NCBI GenBank assembly: GCA_017416325.1
Contig: JAFQCV010000062.1
Span: 1-51,570 of the forward strand
DNA from: Oscillospiraceae bacterium
GTDB lineage: Bacteria > Bacillota > Clostridia > Oscillospirales > Oscillospiraceae
Length of the DNA: 51,570 nt
Reading direction: 5' to 3'
A program made the translations under genes and the position numbers. This document shows positions 32,583 to 42,096 of this stretch, piece after piece; within the stretch, counting starts at the first letter, position 1; each line of letters begins with the position of its first letter. A model generated the notes under the pieces. That model had not been told where the DNA came from, ran no database searches, and saw only the letters and a list, made by a program, of their open reading frames with translations.

Positions 32583-32630
32583 CTTTTGCAGGCTTCTGCC
32601 AGACGATTATTAGGGGCTAATTTCTAATAA
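32583..32630 (+). repeat. Weak fourth copy of the post-gene sequence
   Basis: CTTTTGCAGGCTTCTGCC followed by GATTATTAGGGGCTAATTTC keeps the start and the GGGCTAATT end of the ppdK-end-like units, but the middle differs. Confidence 0.35.
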
Positions 32631-32700
32631 CAAGGGCGTGTTGCAAAATACCGAATGTGCCCGTTAGAATCCGTAGGACATAGATATTTGCATAGTTTTT

Positions 32701-32816
32701 TAGGGACACTGCTCCTGCGGTGTCCGATAAAAATATGAATACCATAAAAAAATCGGCACGATCGTGCCGATTTTTCTGTTTCGGACACCCCAGAGGGGAG
32801 TCCCTACGGTCTAAAA
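32701..32816. repeat. Nested palindrome with central terminator
   Basis: AGGGAC and TGTCCGA at the left pair with TCGGACA and GTCCCT at the right. At the centre, AAAATCGGCACGATCGTGCCGATTTTT is a perfect hairpin (32746-32776, written here as the whole stem) that can end transcription in both directions. Confidence 0.7.
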
Positions 32817-32845
32817 CGGGATTAGGGAGACAATCCCTTTTCTTG

Positions 32846-33598
32846 TTATGCAGGCAGTTTCGCTTTCTTTTTACCAAAAGCTTTCAGGGCGAAATAGATG
32901 CCGTAAAGCACAAGGCAGACACCAAACACCGAGAGCACCACCATGAGGGGCATGATCTCATCGGAGAGGAAGGGGAAAATGCTGGTCTCGATAAAAAACC
33001 AGTTATAGCCCCGGTCATAGACCGCATTGCCGAAGGCTGCCCACACAAGGATCATGAGGATCCCCACAAACTCTTTCCAGATCTTGCGAATGTCGTAGAC
33101 CACATCTCCGTAGGCAAGGTTCAGAACGCCCCAGCAGAACAAGAAGCCGTGGTACATAAAGGTTTGGAAAATGATGTAGCAAAAGGGTGGCTGACCGCCC
33201 AAGGCTGTGCCGGGATAGCACATCCACATGAGGCTGGAGGCGATGGAAAGGGTGACCACCGGCTGACGGAGCTTGGCAAATTTGGGATTGAACTGGACGA
33301 AAGGCACCAACACCGCCATGATGGTGCAGATATTAAAGGGCAGCTTGTAGGCGCTGATGCCGTCATAGCTGTCAGACAGGGGCATGATGAAAAAGTCGAT
33401 GACATATAGGCCCACAGTCAAGTATGCCATGATATTCTGCAGCCGGGTCTTTTGCCTGGGGAATTTGCGGCCGATCAGCGACAGCGCCAGCGTGCCGCCA
33501 AAGACGATAAATAAGTAAAGAAAATGCCATCCGTCAAACAAGCCGATCTTCAGATCAGAATTATTTTGGCTGAACAGCCACGCAAAAAATTCTTTCAT
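32846..33598 (-). CDS. YwaF/TIGR02206-type membrane protein, second copy
   Basis: The 250-residue protein has about seven membrane segments and the same plan as the protein at 23372-24211: an aromatic DGWHFLYLF near the N-terminus, KLPFNICTIMAVLVPFVQF, and YIIFQTFMYHGFLF in place of the histidine helix. Function is unknown. The ATG at 33598 fits the family start; its ribosome binding site is weak. It stands alone, divergent from the purine permease gene. Confidence 0.7.
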   Translation of the reverse strand: MKEFFAWLFSQNNSDLKIGLFDGWHFLYLFIVFGGTLALSLIGRKFPRQKTRLQNIMAYLTVGLYVIDFFIMPLSDSYDGISAYKLPFNICTIMAVLVPFVQFNPKFAKLRQPVVTLSIASSLMWMCYPGTALGGQPPFCYIIFQTFMYHGFLFCWGVLNLAYGDVVYDIRKIWKEFVGILMILVWAAFGNAVYDRGYNWFFIETSIFPFLSDEIMPLMVVLSVFGVCLVLYGIYFALKAFGKKKAKLPA

Positions 33599-33734
33599 AG
33601 GTTCTCTCTGTCCTTCCCGGGCAAATCGCCCGATCATCGTCCTTATCTTAGCATAGTTTTCCGGCACTGTGTTTTAAGGTTTCCTTAAAACGCAATTTTG
33701 GGGCAGGTCGCTTGATGAAATTTTCAAATAACCC

Positions 33735-33762
33735 TTGCAAATCATTCGCTTTTTGGTAAAAT
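33735..33762 (+). promoter_or_regulatory. Sigma-A promoter of the NCS2 permease gene
   Basis: TTGCAA and TAAAAT are 16 bases apart and 41 bases before the start codon. There is no room for a purine riboswitch. Confidence 0.55.
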
Positions 33763-33802
33763 AATAAGGTAGTTCCCCAAATCAATATAAAGGAGAGAAA
33801 GT

Positions 33803-35203
33803 ATGGATAAGTTTTTCAAGATCTCGGAACGCGGTTCCAATGTAAAAACGGAAATCATCGCCGGTCTTACAACCTTCTTTGCTATGGCATACATTATTGT
33901 TGTAAACCCCAATCAGCTGATCGGTTTCAGTTTTGACGTTCCCGGCGCGGGTACTATCTGGAATTCTGTTTATATCGCTTCCATTGTTGCGGCGGTCATC
34001 GGCACACTGCTGTATGCCCTCTACGCAAAGATGCCCTTTGCCCAGGCCTGCGGCATGGGTCTGAACTCCTTTTTCTTCACCTCTTTTGTGCTGCCTCAGG
34101 TTATCAGCGGCGGTGATGTGATTAAGGGTTATCAGGCCGGCCTGGTGGTGATCCTGGTCTCCGGTCTTATCTTCCTGGTTCTTTCCCTCACCGGTGTTCG
34201 CAGCTACATTGCCAAAGCAATGCCCGACTGCATAAAAAAAGCCATCCCTGCCGGTATCGGTCTGTTTATCGCCTTCATCGGCTTCCAGAATGTTGGAATC
34301 ATTCAGCCTAACCAGTACACCCTGGTGCAGTTTGTAAAGATCAACGGCGCTGCCTGGGCTGACATTGCTCCGGCGATCATCGCTCTGGTAGGCTTCCTGA
34401 TCATTGCCATTCTTTCCAAGCTGAAGGTCAAGGGCGCTGTGCTTATCGGTATTCTGGCTACCACCGCGATCTACTATCTGGCAACCTGGCAGCTGCCCGC
34501 TTTCAAGATGGACTCTGTTGTCCAGCCCTTTAAGGATTTCGCGCAAATCGGCATTACCGGCGTATTCCGGGCTGAGTCCTGGAAGAATGTTTTCTCCGGT
34601 GAGATGCTTGGCAGCATTTTCTCTGTGATCATGCTGATCGTCACCTTCTGCCTGGTGGATATGTTTGACACCATCGGCACGCTCTACGGCGCGGCTTCCG
34701 AAGCGAACATGCTGGACGAAAACGGCGACCCCGTGGACATCGACAAGTCCATGGCTTGCGACTCCATCGCTACCGTTGCCGGCGCAGTTTGCGGCACTTC
34801 CACCGTTACCACCTTCGTAGAATGTGCTTCCGGCGTTGCTGCCGGCGGCAGGACCGGTCTTGCCAGCCTGGTGACCTCCCTGTGCTTCGCTGTGTGCCTG
34901 TTCCTGTCTCCCTTGGCCAGCATCATCCCCCCTGCCGCTACCGCGCCTGCGCTGATCTTCGTTGGCGTTTTGATGCTTAAGAACTTCTCCAAGGTGGATA
35001 TGGAAGATTTGAGAAGCGCTGTCCCTGCTTTCCTGACTCTGGTGATGATGCCCCTGACCTACTCCATCGCCAACGGCATCGGCATCGGCGCCATCTCTTA
35101 CGTTCTCATTACCCTGTTCACCGGCAAGTTTAAGAAGAGCGACATTGCTGTGACCGTCATCGCAATCCTCTTTGCTTGCAAGTTTGTGTTCGGCACTATG
35201 TAA
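33803..35203 (+). CDS. NCS2 family purine permease (AzgA/PbuG type)
   Basis: The 466-residue protein has about fourteen membrane segments and the AzgA-subfamily signatures AGLTTFFAMAYIIVVNP, ACGMGLNSFF, LVDMFDTIGTLYG and AGAVCGTSTVTTFVECASG. Members carry adenine, guanine or hypoxanthine with protons. Which purine is used cannot be read here. AGGAG precedes the ATG and a strong terminator follows. Confidence 0.93.
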   Translation: MDKFFKISERGSNVKTEIIAGLTTFFAMAYIIVVNPNQLIGFSFDVPGAGTIWNSVYIASIVAAVIGTLLYALYAKMPFAQACGMGLNSFFFTSFVLPQVISGGDVIKGYQAGLVVILVSGLIFLVLSLTGVRSYIAKAMPDCIKKAIPAGIGLFIAFIGFQNVGIIQPNQYTLVQFVKINGAAWADIAPAIIALVGFLIIAILSKLKVKGAVLIGILATTAIYYLATWQLPAFKMDSVVQPFKDFAQIGITGVFRAESWKNVFSGEMLGSIFSVIMLIVTFCLVDMFDTIGTLYGAASEANMLDENGDPVDIDKSMACDSIATVAGAVCGTSTVTTFVECASGVAAGGRTGLASLVTSLCFAVCLFLSPLASIIPPAATAPALIFVGVLMLKNFSKVDMEDLRSAVPAFLTLVMMPLTYSIANGIGIGAISYVLITLFTGKFKKSDIAVTVIAILFACKFVFGTM

Positions 35204-35212
35204 GCCATCCCC

Positions 35213-35251
35213 AATGGGGCTGTTGCTTTATTGGCAACAGCCCCATTTTTG
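35213..35251 (+). terminator. Terminator of the NCS2 permease gene
   Basis: AATGGGGCTGTTGC pairs with GCAACAGCCCCATT and is followed by TTTTG. The stem is almost the same as at 5342-5373. Confidence 0.85.
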
Positions 35252-35348
35252 TTGGGAGTTATCTGTCGTATAGCAGTTTTTCCTTGTGCTTTTTGTCGAT
35301 TTGTTATATAATGGGTTTTAGTTAACACGCAGCACAGGAGGTGAGATC

Positions 35349-37256
35349 ATGCCAAAGTTAAAAAGCAAGGGCAAAGATGGGCTGTATATCGCCTTTGGGT
35401 TGGTTATTTTCGTCACATTGCTGTCGCTGTTTATCTTTTCTGAGGACAATCTCGCTTTGATAAAGGGTGTTTTTTTCGAGGATCTCTCTCAGGATGAGCT
35501 GCGGGAAAAATTCGACATCTTCGACTGGCACGATTATGTAACGGTCATCGCCCTTGCTGCTTTGCAGGTGATCTGCACCTTCTTGCCCGCCGAGCCGGTG
35601 CAGGTATTGTCCGGATTGTCCTTCGGCTTTGGCGTCGGTCTTTTGTGCTGCCTGGCAGGTGTTCTGATCGGAAGCTCCGTGATCTTTCTGCTGCAAAAAA
35701 GCTTCAGCCACCGGCTGCGCAGCTTCTTTGTTAAAAAGCTGGGGCTGGATCTGGAAAAGATCGCCCGATCCCCAAACTGCATTTTCCTGATCTTTCTTCT
35801 TTACTTCCTGCCGGCCATTCCCTACGGTATGATCTGCTTTTTGGCCGCCAGCACCGGGATGCGCTACCGCCGCTACATCACGGTAACTTTGCTGGGGGCG
35901 CTTCCCTCGGTTTGTATCGGCGTGGGGCTTGGCTATATGACCATTGTATCCAGCCGCACGGTTTCCCTCTGTGTATTCGCGGTGCTGATGGTGCTGCTTA
36001 TCATTCTCGTCAGCAAACGGGAGGTTTTGTTCGCCAAGCTCAACCGCTATGCCGAAACACATCCCGGAGTAAACAAAGCACCTAAGGTCAACCGCTTTGT
36101 GCTGGGCATCGTGTACTTTTGTCTGCGGATCTATTACCGCCTCTGCGGTGTCCGGGTAAAAGCCGTAAACAAAGTCGGCGCGCCGGAACGGCCGGCGGTG
36201 ATCCTGTGCAACCACGGCTCGTTTATCGATTTTATTTTTGCCGCCACCTTGTTGCGCAAATACAGTCCCAACTTTGTGGTTGCGCGGCTTTATTTTTACG
36301 ATCAGCTTTTGTGCCGGCTGCTGAAAACCATTGGCGCGTTCCCAAAAAGCATGTTCGCTCTGGATACGGAAAGCACCAAAAACTGTCTTAGGGTCCTCAA
36401 GGGAAACGGCATCCTTGCCATGATGCCCGAAGCGCGGCTTTCTACCACCGGGCGGTTTGAAGACATTCAGCCGGGAACCTACTCTTTCCTGAAAAAAGCC
36501 GGTGTCAGCGTTTACACCGTGAAATTTGGCGGAGATTACTTTGCTGATCCCAAATGGGGCAAAGGCTTCCGCCGGGGCGCGGTGGTAGAAGCGGAATTGG
36601 ACATTCTGTTCACAGGAGAAGAAATTCAGCAGCTTTCTGTGGAAGCCATCAAAGCCGGTGTGGAAGCCAGACTGCGGTATAACGAGTTTGACTGGCTGAA
36701 AGCGCGTCCTCACCTTCGGTATCGCTCCCCCCGTATGGCGGAGGGCCTGGAAAACATTTTGACGGTCTGCCCTGTTTGCCGCCAAAAGCATACCATTACC
36801 ACAAAAAAAGACAAGATTTCCTGCGAAAAATGCGGTTATCTCACATCCTTAGACCAACGGTATTTGTTTACCGGGGATTTTGTATTCCAGGATCTCACCC
36901 AATGGTATGACTGGCAGCTGGGCCTTTTGCGGGAGGAGATCGCCTCGGACCCGGATTTTGCCCTTAGCTCCCCTGTAGAGCTGCGGCTGCCCAGCAACGG
37001 TCGGGGTCTGACCCGGCATGCCGGTCACGGCACCTGCACCTTGAATCGGGAGGGTCTTACCTACCGGGGCACAAAAGACGGAGAATCGGTAGCGCTTTCC
37101 TTTTCTCTGAGGCAGATCTACAGACTTTTGTTTGGCGCTGGTGTAAATTTTGAACTTTACAACGGTACCGAGATCCTGTTCTTCGTACCCAAAGAAAAAC
37201 GGTCCGCCGTAGATTGGTATATGGCATCCATACTCTTACATGACGAATCTGTTTAA
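35349..37256 (+). CDS. VTT (DedA-like) - PlsC acyltransferase - zinc ribbon fusion
   Basis: The 635-residue protein combines three parts. Residues about 10-225 form a VTT/SNARE-associated membrane domain (PAEPVQVLSGLSFGFGVG, FLPAIPYGMICFLAAS), related to lipid scramblases. Residues about 250-430 form a PlsC-type glycerolipid acyltransferase with the HX4D motif His289-Asp294 and PEARLS at 360-365. A zinc ribbon (CPVC 474-477, CEKC 492-495) and an unassigned C-terminal domain follow. It may both move and acylate a lipid at the membrane, which is inference. A YfcC-type carrier gene follows within 20 bases. Confidence 0.85.
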   Translation: MPKLKSKGKDGLYIAFGLVIFVTLLSLFIFSEDNLALIKGVFFEDLSQDELREKFDIFDWHDYVTVIALAALQVICTFLPAEPVQVLSGLSFGFGVGLLCCLAGVLIGSSVIFLLQKSFSHRLRSFFVKKLGLDLEKIARSPNCIFLIFLLYFLPAIPYGMICFLAASTGMRYRRYITVTLLGALPSVCIGVGLGYMTIVSSRTVSLCVFAVLMVLLIILVSKREVLFAKLNRYAETHPGVNKAPKVNRFVLGIVYFCLRIYYRLCGVRVKAVNKVGAPERPAVILCNHGSFIDFIFAATLLRKYSPNFVVARLYFYDQLLCRLLKTIGAFPKSMFALDTESTKNCLRVLKGNGILAMMPEARLSTTGRFEDIQPGTYSFLKKAGVSVYTVKFGGDYFADPKWGKGFRRGAVVEAELDILFTGEEIQQLSVEAIKAGVEARLRYNEFDWLKARPHLRYRSPRMAEGLENILTVCPVCRQKHTITTKKDKISCEKCGYLTSLDQRYLFTGDFVFQDLTQWYDWQLGLLREEIASDPDFALSSPVELRLPSNGRGLTRHAGHGTCTLNREGLTYRGTKDGESVALSFSLRQIYRLLFGAGVNFELYNGTEILFFVPKEKRSAVDWYMASILLHDESV

Positions 37257-37275
37257 GTGATAAGGAGGGATTTCT

Positions 37276-38709
37276 ATCCAACCGGAATCTAAATCACAAG
37301 CATCCTCCGGCATCAGCGTCCGGGCGTTTATCCTGGTAGCCGCTGTGCTGCTGGTGATCCTGCTGCTGTGCGGCTGCCTTTCCTATTTCATTCCCCAAGG
37401 CGCGTTTTTACGGGACGCGGCAGGAAACATCGTTCCCGGTACTTATGAGCCAGGTCAAATTGCGGGCATTTCCTTCTGGCGGGTGCTCAGTGCGCCGGTT
37501 CGGGTGTTCGGCTCGGAGGATGCCCTGTCCATCATCATGATCAGCATTTTTCTGCTGGTGATGAGCGGTGTTTTCAATCTTCTGGAGGAAACCGGCGGCA
37601 CAAAAACCTTTGTGGTCAGCATTATGAAGCGGCTCCGGGATCGGGGCGGCCCGGTGGTTTGCGTCACTGTTCTCCTGTTTATGCTCTTTGGCAGCCTGTT
37701 TGGTATGTTTGAGGAGCTGGTGACACTGCTGCCGCTGATCATCGTATTTATGCTGTCTATGAAGATGGACACCATGATGGGTCTTGGTGCCTGTTTACTG
37801 GCTGCCTGCTTCGGCTTTTCCACCGCCATTACCAACCCCTTTTCCGTTGGTACAGCGGCGCAGTTCGCCGGAATCCCCGCATCCTCCGGCGGATGGCTGC
37901 GAATTTTGTTCTTTGGAATCGTCTACTTGGTTCTGTGCGGATTTTTGATGCAATACTTAAAGAAGATCCAGCAAAACCCCCAGGTTTCCCCCACCTATGC
38001 CGCGGACCAAGCCCGGCGGGAAGCTTTGGAGGACAATTTAGGAGCGTCCGTAGAGAATCCCCAAAAAGTTTTTCGGGTCTACTGCGTCTTCTTTGCCATT
38101 CAGGGCGTGCTGCTCATCGCCGTTGCCTGCATCCGGGAAATTTCCGGCTTTGCCATTCCCATTTTGGCGGCAAGCTTCTTGATTTCGGGGCTCATCTCCG
38201 GCTTCCTGGTTGCCCGAAGCTGGCGGCGTGTTCTTGGCAGCTTCCTGAAAGGCGCCGGGGCGATGCTCCCGGCTGTGGTGATGATCGCCATGGCCTCTTC
38301 GGTGAAGCTGGTGATGGTGGAAAGCAACATTTTAGACACGGTGATGGATTTTGTACTGAAGCTGCTGATGGGAAAAGGGAAATTCGTCACCATCCTGCTG
38401 ATCTATTTTCTGATCCTGTTTTTGCAGCTGTTCATTGGCTCGGCTTCCGCCAAGATCTTCCTGGTGATGCCCATTGTGCTGCCGATTACCAACGCTTTGG
38501 GTATCTCTGCCCAGCTGGTGATCCTGACCTACTGCATGGCAGACGGCTTCACCGATGTGATCCTGCCCACCAATCCGGTACTTCTCATCGGGCTTTCCAT
38601 GGCGAAGGTTTCTTACTGGAAATGGCTGAAATGGACCTGGAAATTGCAGTTTAGTCTGTTTTTGATTTCGGTACTTGTGCTGTTTTTCGGCACATTGATT
38701 GGTTATTAA
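37276..38709 (+). CDS. YfcC-type carboxylate/amino acid carrier with non-standard start
   Basis: The protein (about 477 residues) belongs to the YfcC/C4-dicarboxylate anaerobic carrier-like family, with LLCGCLSYFIPQGAF, an ITNPFSVGTAAQFAGIP loop and a C-terminal ADGFTDVILPTNPVLL. The only standard in-frame start, GTG at 37345, lies inside the first membrane helix and has no ribosome binding site. A perfect AAGGAGG sits upstream of an in-frame ATC at 37276 (7-base spacer; an ATT lies two codons earlier). The residues in between, QPESKSQASSGISVRAFIL, look like a natural N-terminus. Either ATC is used or the start codon is mutated. Confidence 0.75.
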   Translation: MQPESKSQASSGISVRAFILVAAVLLVILLLCGCLSYFIPQGAFLRDAAGNIVPGTYEPGQIAGISFWRVLSAPVRVFGSEDALSIIMISIFLLVMSGVFNLLEETGGTKTFVVSIMKRLRDRGGPVVCVTVLLFMLFGSLFGMFEELVTLLPLIIVFMLSMKMDTMMGLGACLLAACFGFSTAITNPFSVGTAAQFAGIPASSGGWLRILFFGIVYLVLCGFLMQYLKKIQQNPQVSPTYAADQARREALEDNLGASVENPQKVFRVYCVFFAIQGVLLIAVACIREISGFAIPILAASFLISGLISGFLVARSWRRVLGSFLKGAGAMLPAVVMIAMASSVKLVMVESNILDTVMDFVLKLLMGKGKFVTILLIYFLILFLQLFIGSASAKIFLVMPIVLPITNALGISAQLVILTYCMADGFTDVILPTNPVLLIGLSMAKVSYWKWLKWTWKLQFSLFLISVLVLFFGTLIGY

Positions 38710-38743
38710 TTGATATTCTATTAACTGAAAGGTGGTACTTATT

Positions 38744-39478
38744 ATGAAGAAGTTATTCTGTCTGCTCCTTAGCGCACTCCTGCTCATCAGTCTTTGCGGC
38801 TGCGTACCTAACACCGGAAACCTCCGGGGAGAAATTGAAACGCCGTCCTCCTCTGAGGATCTTCGGGGAGACGTTCAAACACCGTCCTCCTCCGAGAACA
38901 TTTCCGATGACGACGAAACACTGCCAACCACCTCCGAACCGGTGCTTTCCTTAGGTAAAACCGAAAACAACCGTTATCATAACGATTATTTCGGCGTCTC
39001 CTGCACCTTGCCCAGCGATTGGTTCTTTTACACCGATGAAGAGATCCGGGAGCTCAACAACTTTACTATGGATTCTCTTGATGAGGATTTTGCAGAAAAT
39101 CTTAAAAACGCCACGATTATTTATGATATGTTTGCTAAAACGTCCAATGGTTTTAACTTTACAAACATTACCATGGAGAAGCTTACCCCTCTGCAGGTGC
39201 TGACATCGGACTTAAAAACGGCTTTAGAGTCGCAGTTCCCTGCCCTGGAGTCTTCTTATGCCAATATGGGCTACACCAATATTCAGACAGCCTACCAAAA
39301 GGTGACTGTAGATGGGAAAGAATATGACGGTATGAAGCTTACTGCCCAGCTTCAGGGAATCGATTTTTATGTCGTTTCTATCTGCTATCTCAAGAAGTCT
39401 TATCTTGTAAGTGTTAGTGTCGCTTCCCTTGTAACCGACGACACCGACACCCTTTTGAGTTATTACACCATTTCCTGA
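38744..39478 (+). CDS. Lipoprotein with tandem-repeat linker
   Basis: The 244-residue protein has a lipoprotein signal (probable lipidated Cys20 in SLCGC). A low-complexity acidic linker follows, with two near-identical units (GEIETPSSSEDL, GDVQTPSSSENI), and then a domain of about 175 residues starting YHNDYFGVSCTLPSDWFF. The latter resembles small surface domains often found in clostridial lipoproteins, but I cannot name it. AAAGGTGG lies before the ATG. It follows the YfcC-type gene by 34 bases and may share its transcript. Confidence 0.8.
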   Translation: MKKLFCLLLSALLLISLCGCVPNTGNLRGEIETPSSSEDLRGDVQTPSSSENISDDDETLPTTSEPVLSLGKTENNRYHNDYFGVSCTLPSDWFFYTDEEIRELNNFTMDSLDEDFAENLKNATIIYDMFAKTSNGFNFTNITMEKLTPLQVLTSDLKTALESQFPALESSYANMGYTNIQTAYQKVTVDGKEYDGMKLTAQLQGIDFYVVSICYLKKSYLVSVSVASLVTDDTDTLLSYYTIS

Positions 39479-39494
39479 CCCTTTTAGATACAAC

Positions 39495-39526
39495 AAGGCG
39501 CGGCAGATGCCGCGCCTTACTTTTTC
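39495..39526. terminator. Bidirectional terminator between the lipoprotein gene and trpB
   Basis: AAGGCGCGGCA pairs with TGCCGCGCCTT and is followed by ACTTTTTCG. The two genes converge here. Confidence 0.8.
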
Positions 39527-39529
39527 GTT

Positions 39530-40750
<1,221 letters not shown>

Positions 40751-40771
40751 AGTTTTCCCTCCTGAAAATAA

Positions 40772-41038
40772 AAAGCGTCCCGGGCAGAATCTACCTGCCA
40801 AGGACGAATAAACAGCTTATCCGCGGTACCACCTTGCTTGCCGTAAAACGGCCACTCATGCCTGTGCCAACACACAGTCTGCCCGGTAACGGGGGCAATG
40901 CGTCAGAAAATACTAAGGTCTAAACCCGTTCCTTCTGCCCTCTGCGGTCCATTTGCTGCTCCGCTTTTCGCCCCATTCTCAGCACCTGGGACTCTCTGTG
41001 GATGCTAAAAGCAACGTTATCTCCGCTTCAACGGTTTG
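40772..41038 (-). promoter_or_regulatory. T-box riboswitch, tryptophan type
   Basis: On the minus strand a stem I region with AGAGAG and GGTGCTGAGAATGGG is followed by a probable specifier TGG in AAATGGACCGCAGAGG. The T-box AAGGTGGTACCGCGG and a terminator (GCGTCC with GGACG and CTTTTTATTT, 40772-40806) complete it. Uncharged tRNA-Trp should allow read-through into trpB. Confidence 0.93.
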
Positions 41039-41054
41039 TTATTAGGTTACGCCT

Positions 41055-41083
41055 ATTGAACCACATTTATGTCCGTTTGTCAA
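41055..41083 (-). promoter_or_regulatory. Promoter of the T-box-trpB unit
   Basis: Perfect TTGACA on the minus strand is followed after 17 bases by TTCAAT, a weak -10 box, just upstream of the T-box stem I. Confidence 0.5.
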
Positions 41084-41120
41084 GAGCTTTTTTGCGTATG
41101 GGGCGGACATTTCACTTTCC

Positions 41121-41149
41121 TTGACAATTCCCTCAAAATGCCCTACTAT
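41121..41149 (+). promoter_or_regulatory. Sigma-A promoter of the HAD gene
   Basis: Perfect TTGACA and TACTAT are 17 bases apart, 33 bases before the start codon. Confidence 0.7.
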
Positions 41150-41182
41150 ATCCTCAGAAACAGGCGAAAGGAACGGGTATCC

Positions 41183-41992
41183 ATGGAGAAAATCGTCCAG
41201 AAAACCAAGCTGTATCTGTTTGATATGGATGGCACTTTATATTTGGGCAGCCGGCTGTATGACTTTACCAAGGAGCTGCTGCAGCAGATCCGCGCCACCG
41301 GCAGCCGGTATCTGTTTATGACCAACAACTCCTCCAAAAGTGTGGAGGACTATGTAAAAAAGCTGCAAGGTTTGGGAATCTCCGCCACCCGGGAAGACTT
41401 TATGACCTCTTCCCAGGCAACTGCCTATTATCTGAAGCAGAATCATCCGGGGAAAAAGCTGTATGTTTGCGGCACGCAATCTCTCATCCGGGAACTGGAA
41501 AGCGAAGGCTTTACCGTTACCACGGACTTGGAGCAGGTAGAGTGCGTGGTCATGGGATTTGACACGGAGCTGACCTTCCGGAAGCTGCACGATGTCAGCT
41601 ATCTGCTGCTGACCAAGAAGGACCTGCCCTACATCGCTACCAACCCGGATCTGGTGTGCCCCACCGAGTTCGGCAGTGTACCGGACTGCGGCAGTGTATG
41701 CTATGGCATCAAAAACGCCACCGGCAGAGAACCTGTGGTCATCGGCAAGCCCAGTCCTCTGATGCCTCAGCTTGCCATGGAAAAGCTGGGCTGCACACCG
41801 GAGGAGACTGCGGTAATCGGTGACCGGATCTACACGGACATCAAGTCCGGTCTCAACGCAGGCTGTACCGGTATTTTGGTATTGTCCGGCGAGTCCACCT
41901 TGCAGACTTTGGAAGAATCCCCGGACAAGCCTCATTTGGTGCTCCAGGACGCAGGGGAATTGCTGCCCTATTTGCGGCAGCTGCCTCACTAA
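41183..41992 (+). CDS. HAD-IIA family phosphatase (NagD/AraL-like)
   Basis: The 269-residue protein has the HAD nucleophile motif FDMDGTLYLG (Asp14, Asp16), motif II MTNNSSKS, the C2A cap between, Lys in VIGKPSPLM and motif IV GDRIYTDI. NagD-type enzymes hydrolyse sugar phosphates, nucleotides or 2-phosphoglycolate, and the preferred substrate cannot be read from sequence. AAAGGA before the ATG at 41183 sets the start; a longer frame from 41069 overlaps the promoter. Confidence 0.9.
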   Translation: MEKIVQKTKLYLFDMDGTLYLGSRLYDFTKELLQQIRATGSRYLFMTNNSSKSVEDYVKKLQGLGISATREDFMTSSQATAYYLKQNHPGKKLYVCGTQSLIRELESEGFTVTTDLEQVECVVMGFDTELTFRKLHDVSYLLLTKKDLPYIATNPDLVCPTEFGSVPDCGSVCYGIKNATGREPVVIGKPSPLMPQLAMEKLGCTPEETAVIGDRIYTDIKSGLNAGCTGILVLSGESTLQTLEESPDKPHLVLQDAGELLPYLRQLPH

Positions 41993-42004
41993 TTCGCAAC
42001 CCCG

Positions 42005-42060
42005 AATCCCCTCATCAGTCAAAATCAAAGATTTTTGCCAGCTTCCCCCTGGGGGGAAGC
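42005..42060. repeat. Short repeat shared with the 22.3 kb composite
   Basis: CATCAGTCAAAATCAAAGATTTTTGCC with CTTCCCCCTGGGGGGAAGCC resembles CATCCGTCAAAAATCAGAGATTTTTGCC at 22.31 kb (given here as aligned segments). Confidence 0.5.
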
Positions 42061-42064
42061 CTTA

Positions 42065-42096
42065 AGAAAAACGGCTGCGTTCGCAGCCGTTTTCTT
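42065..42096. terminator. Bidirectional terminator between the HAD and iron genes
   Basis: AAAACGGCTGCG pairs with CGCAGCCGTTTT around two bases; T and A runs lie on both sides. Confidence 0.85.

Noticed and set aside
33660-33800. Purine riboswitch before the NCS2 permease
   Set aside because: The promoter lies only 41 bases before the start codon and the conserved purine aptamer loops are absent.
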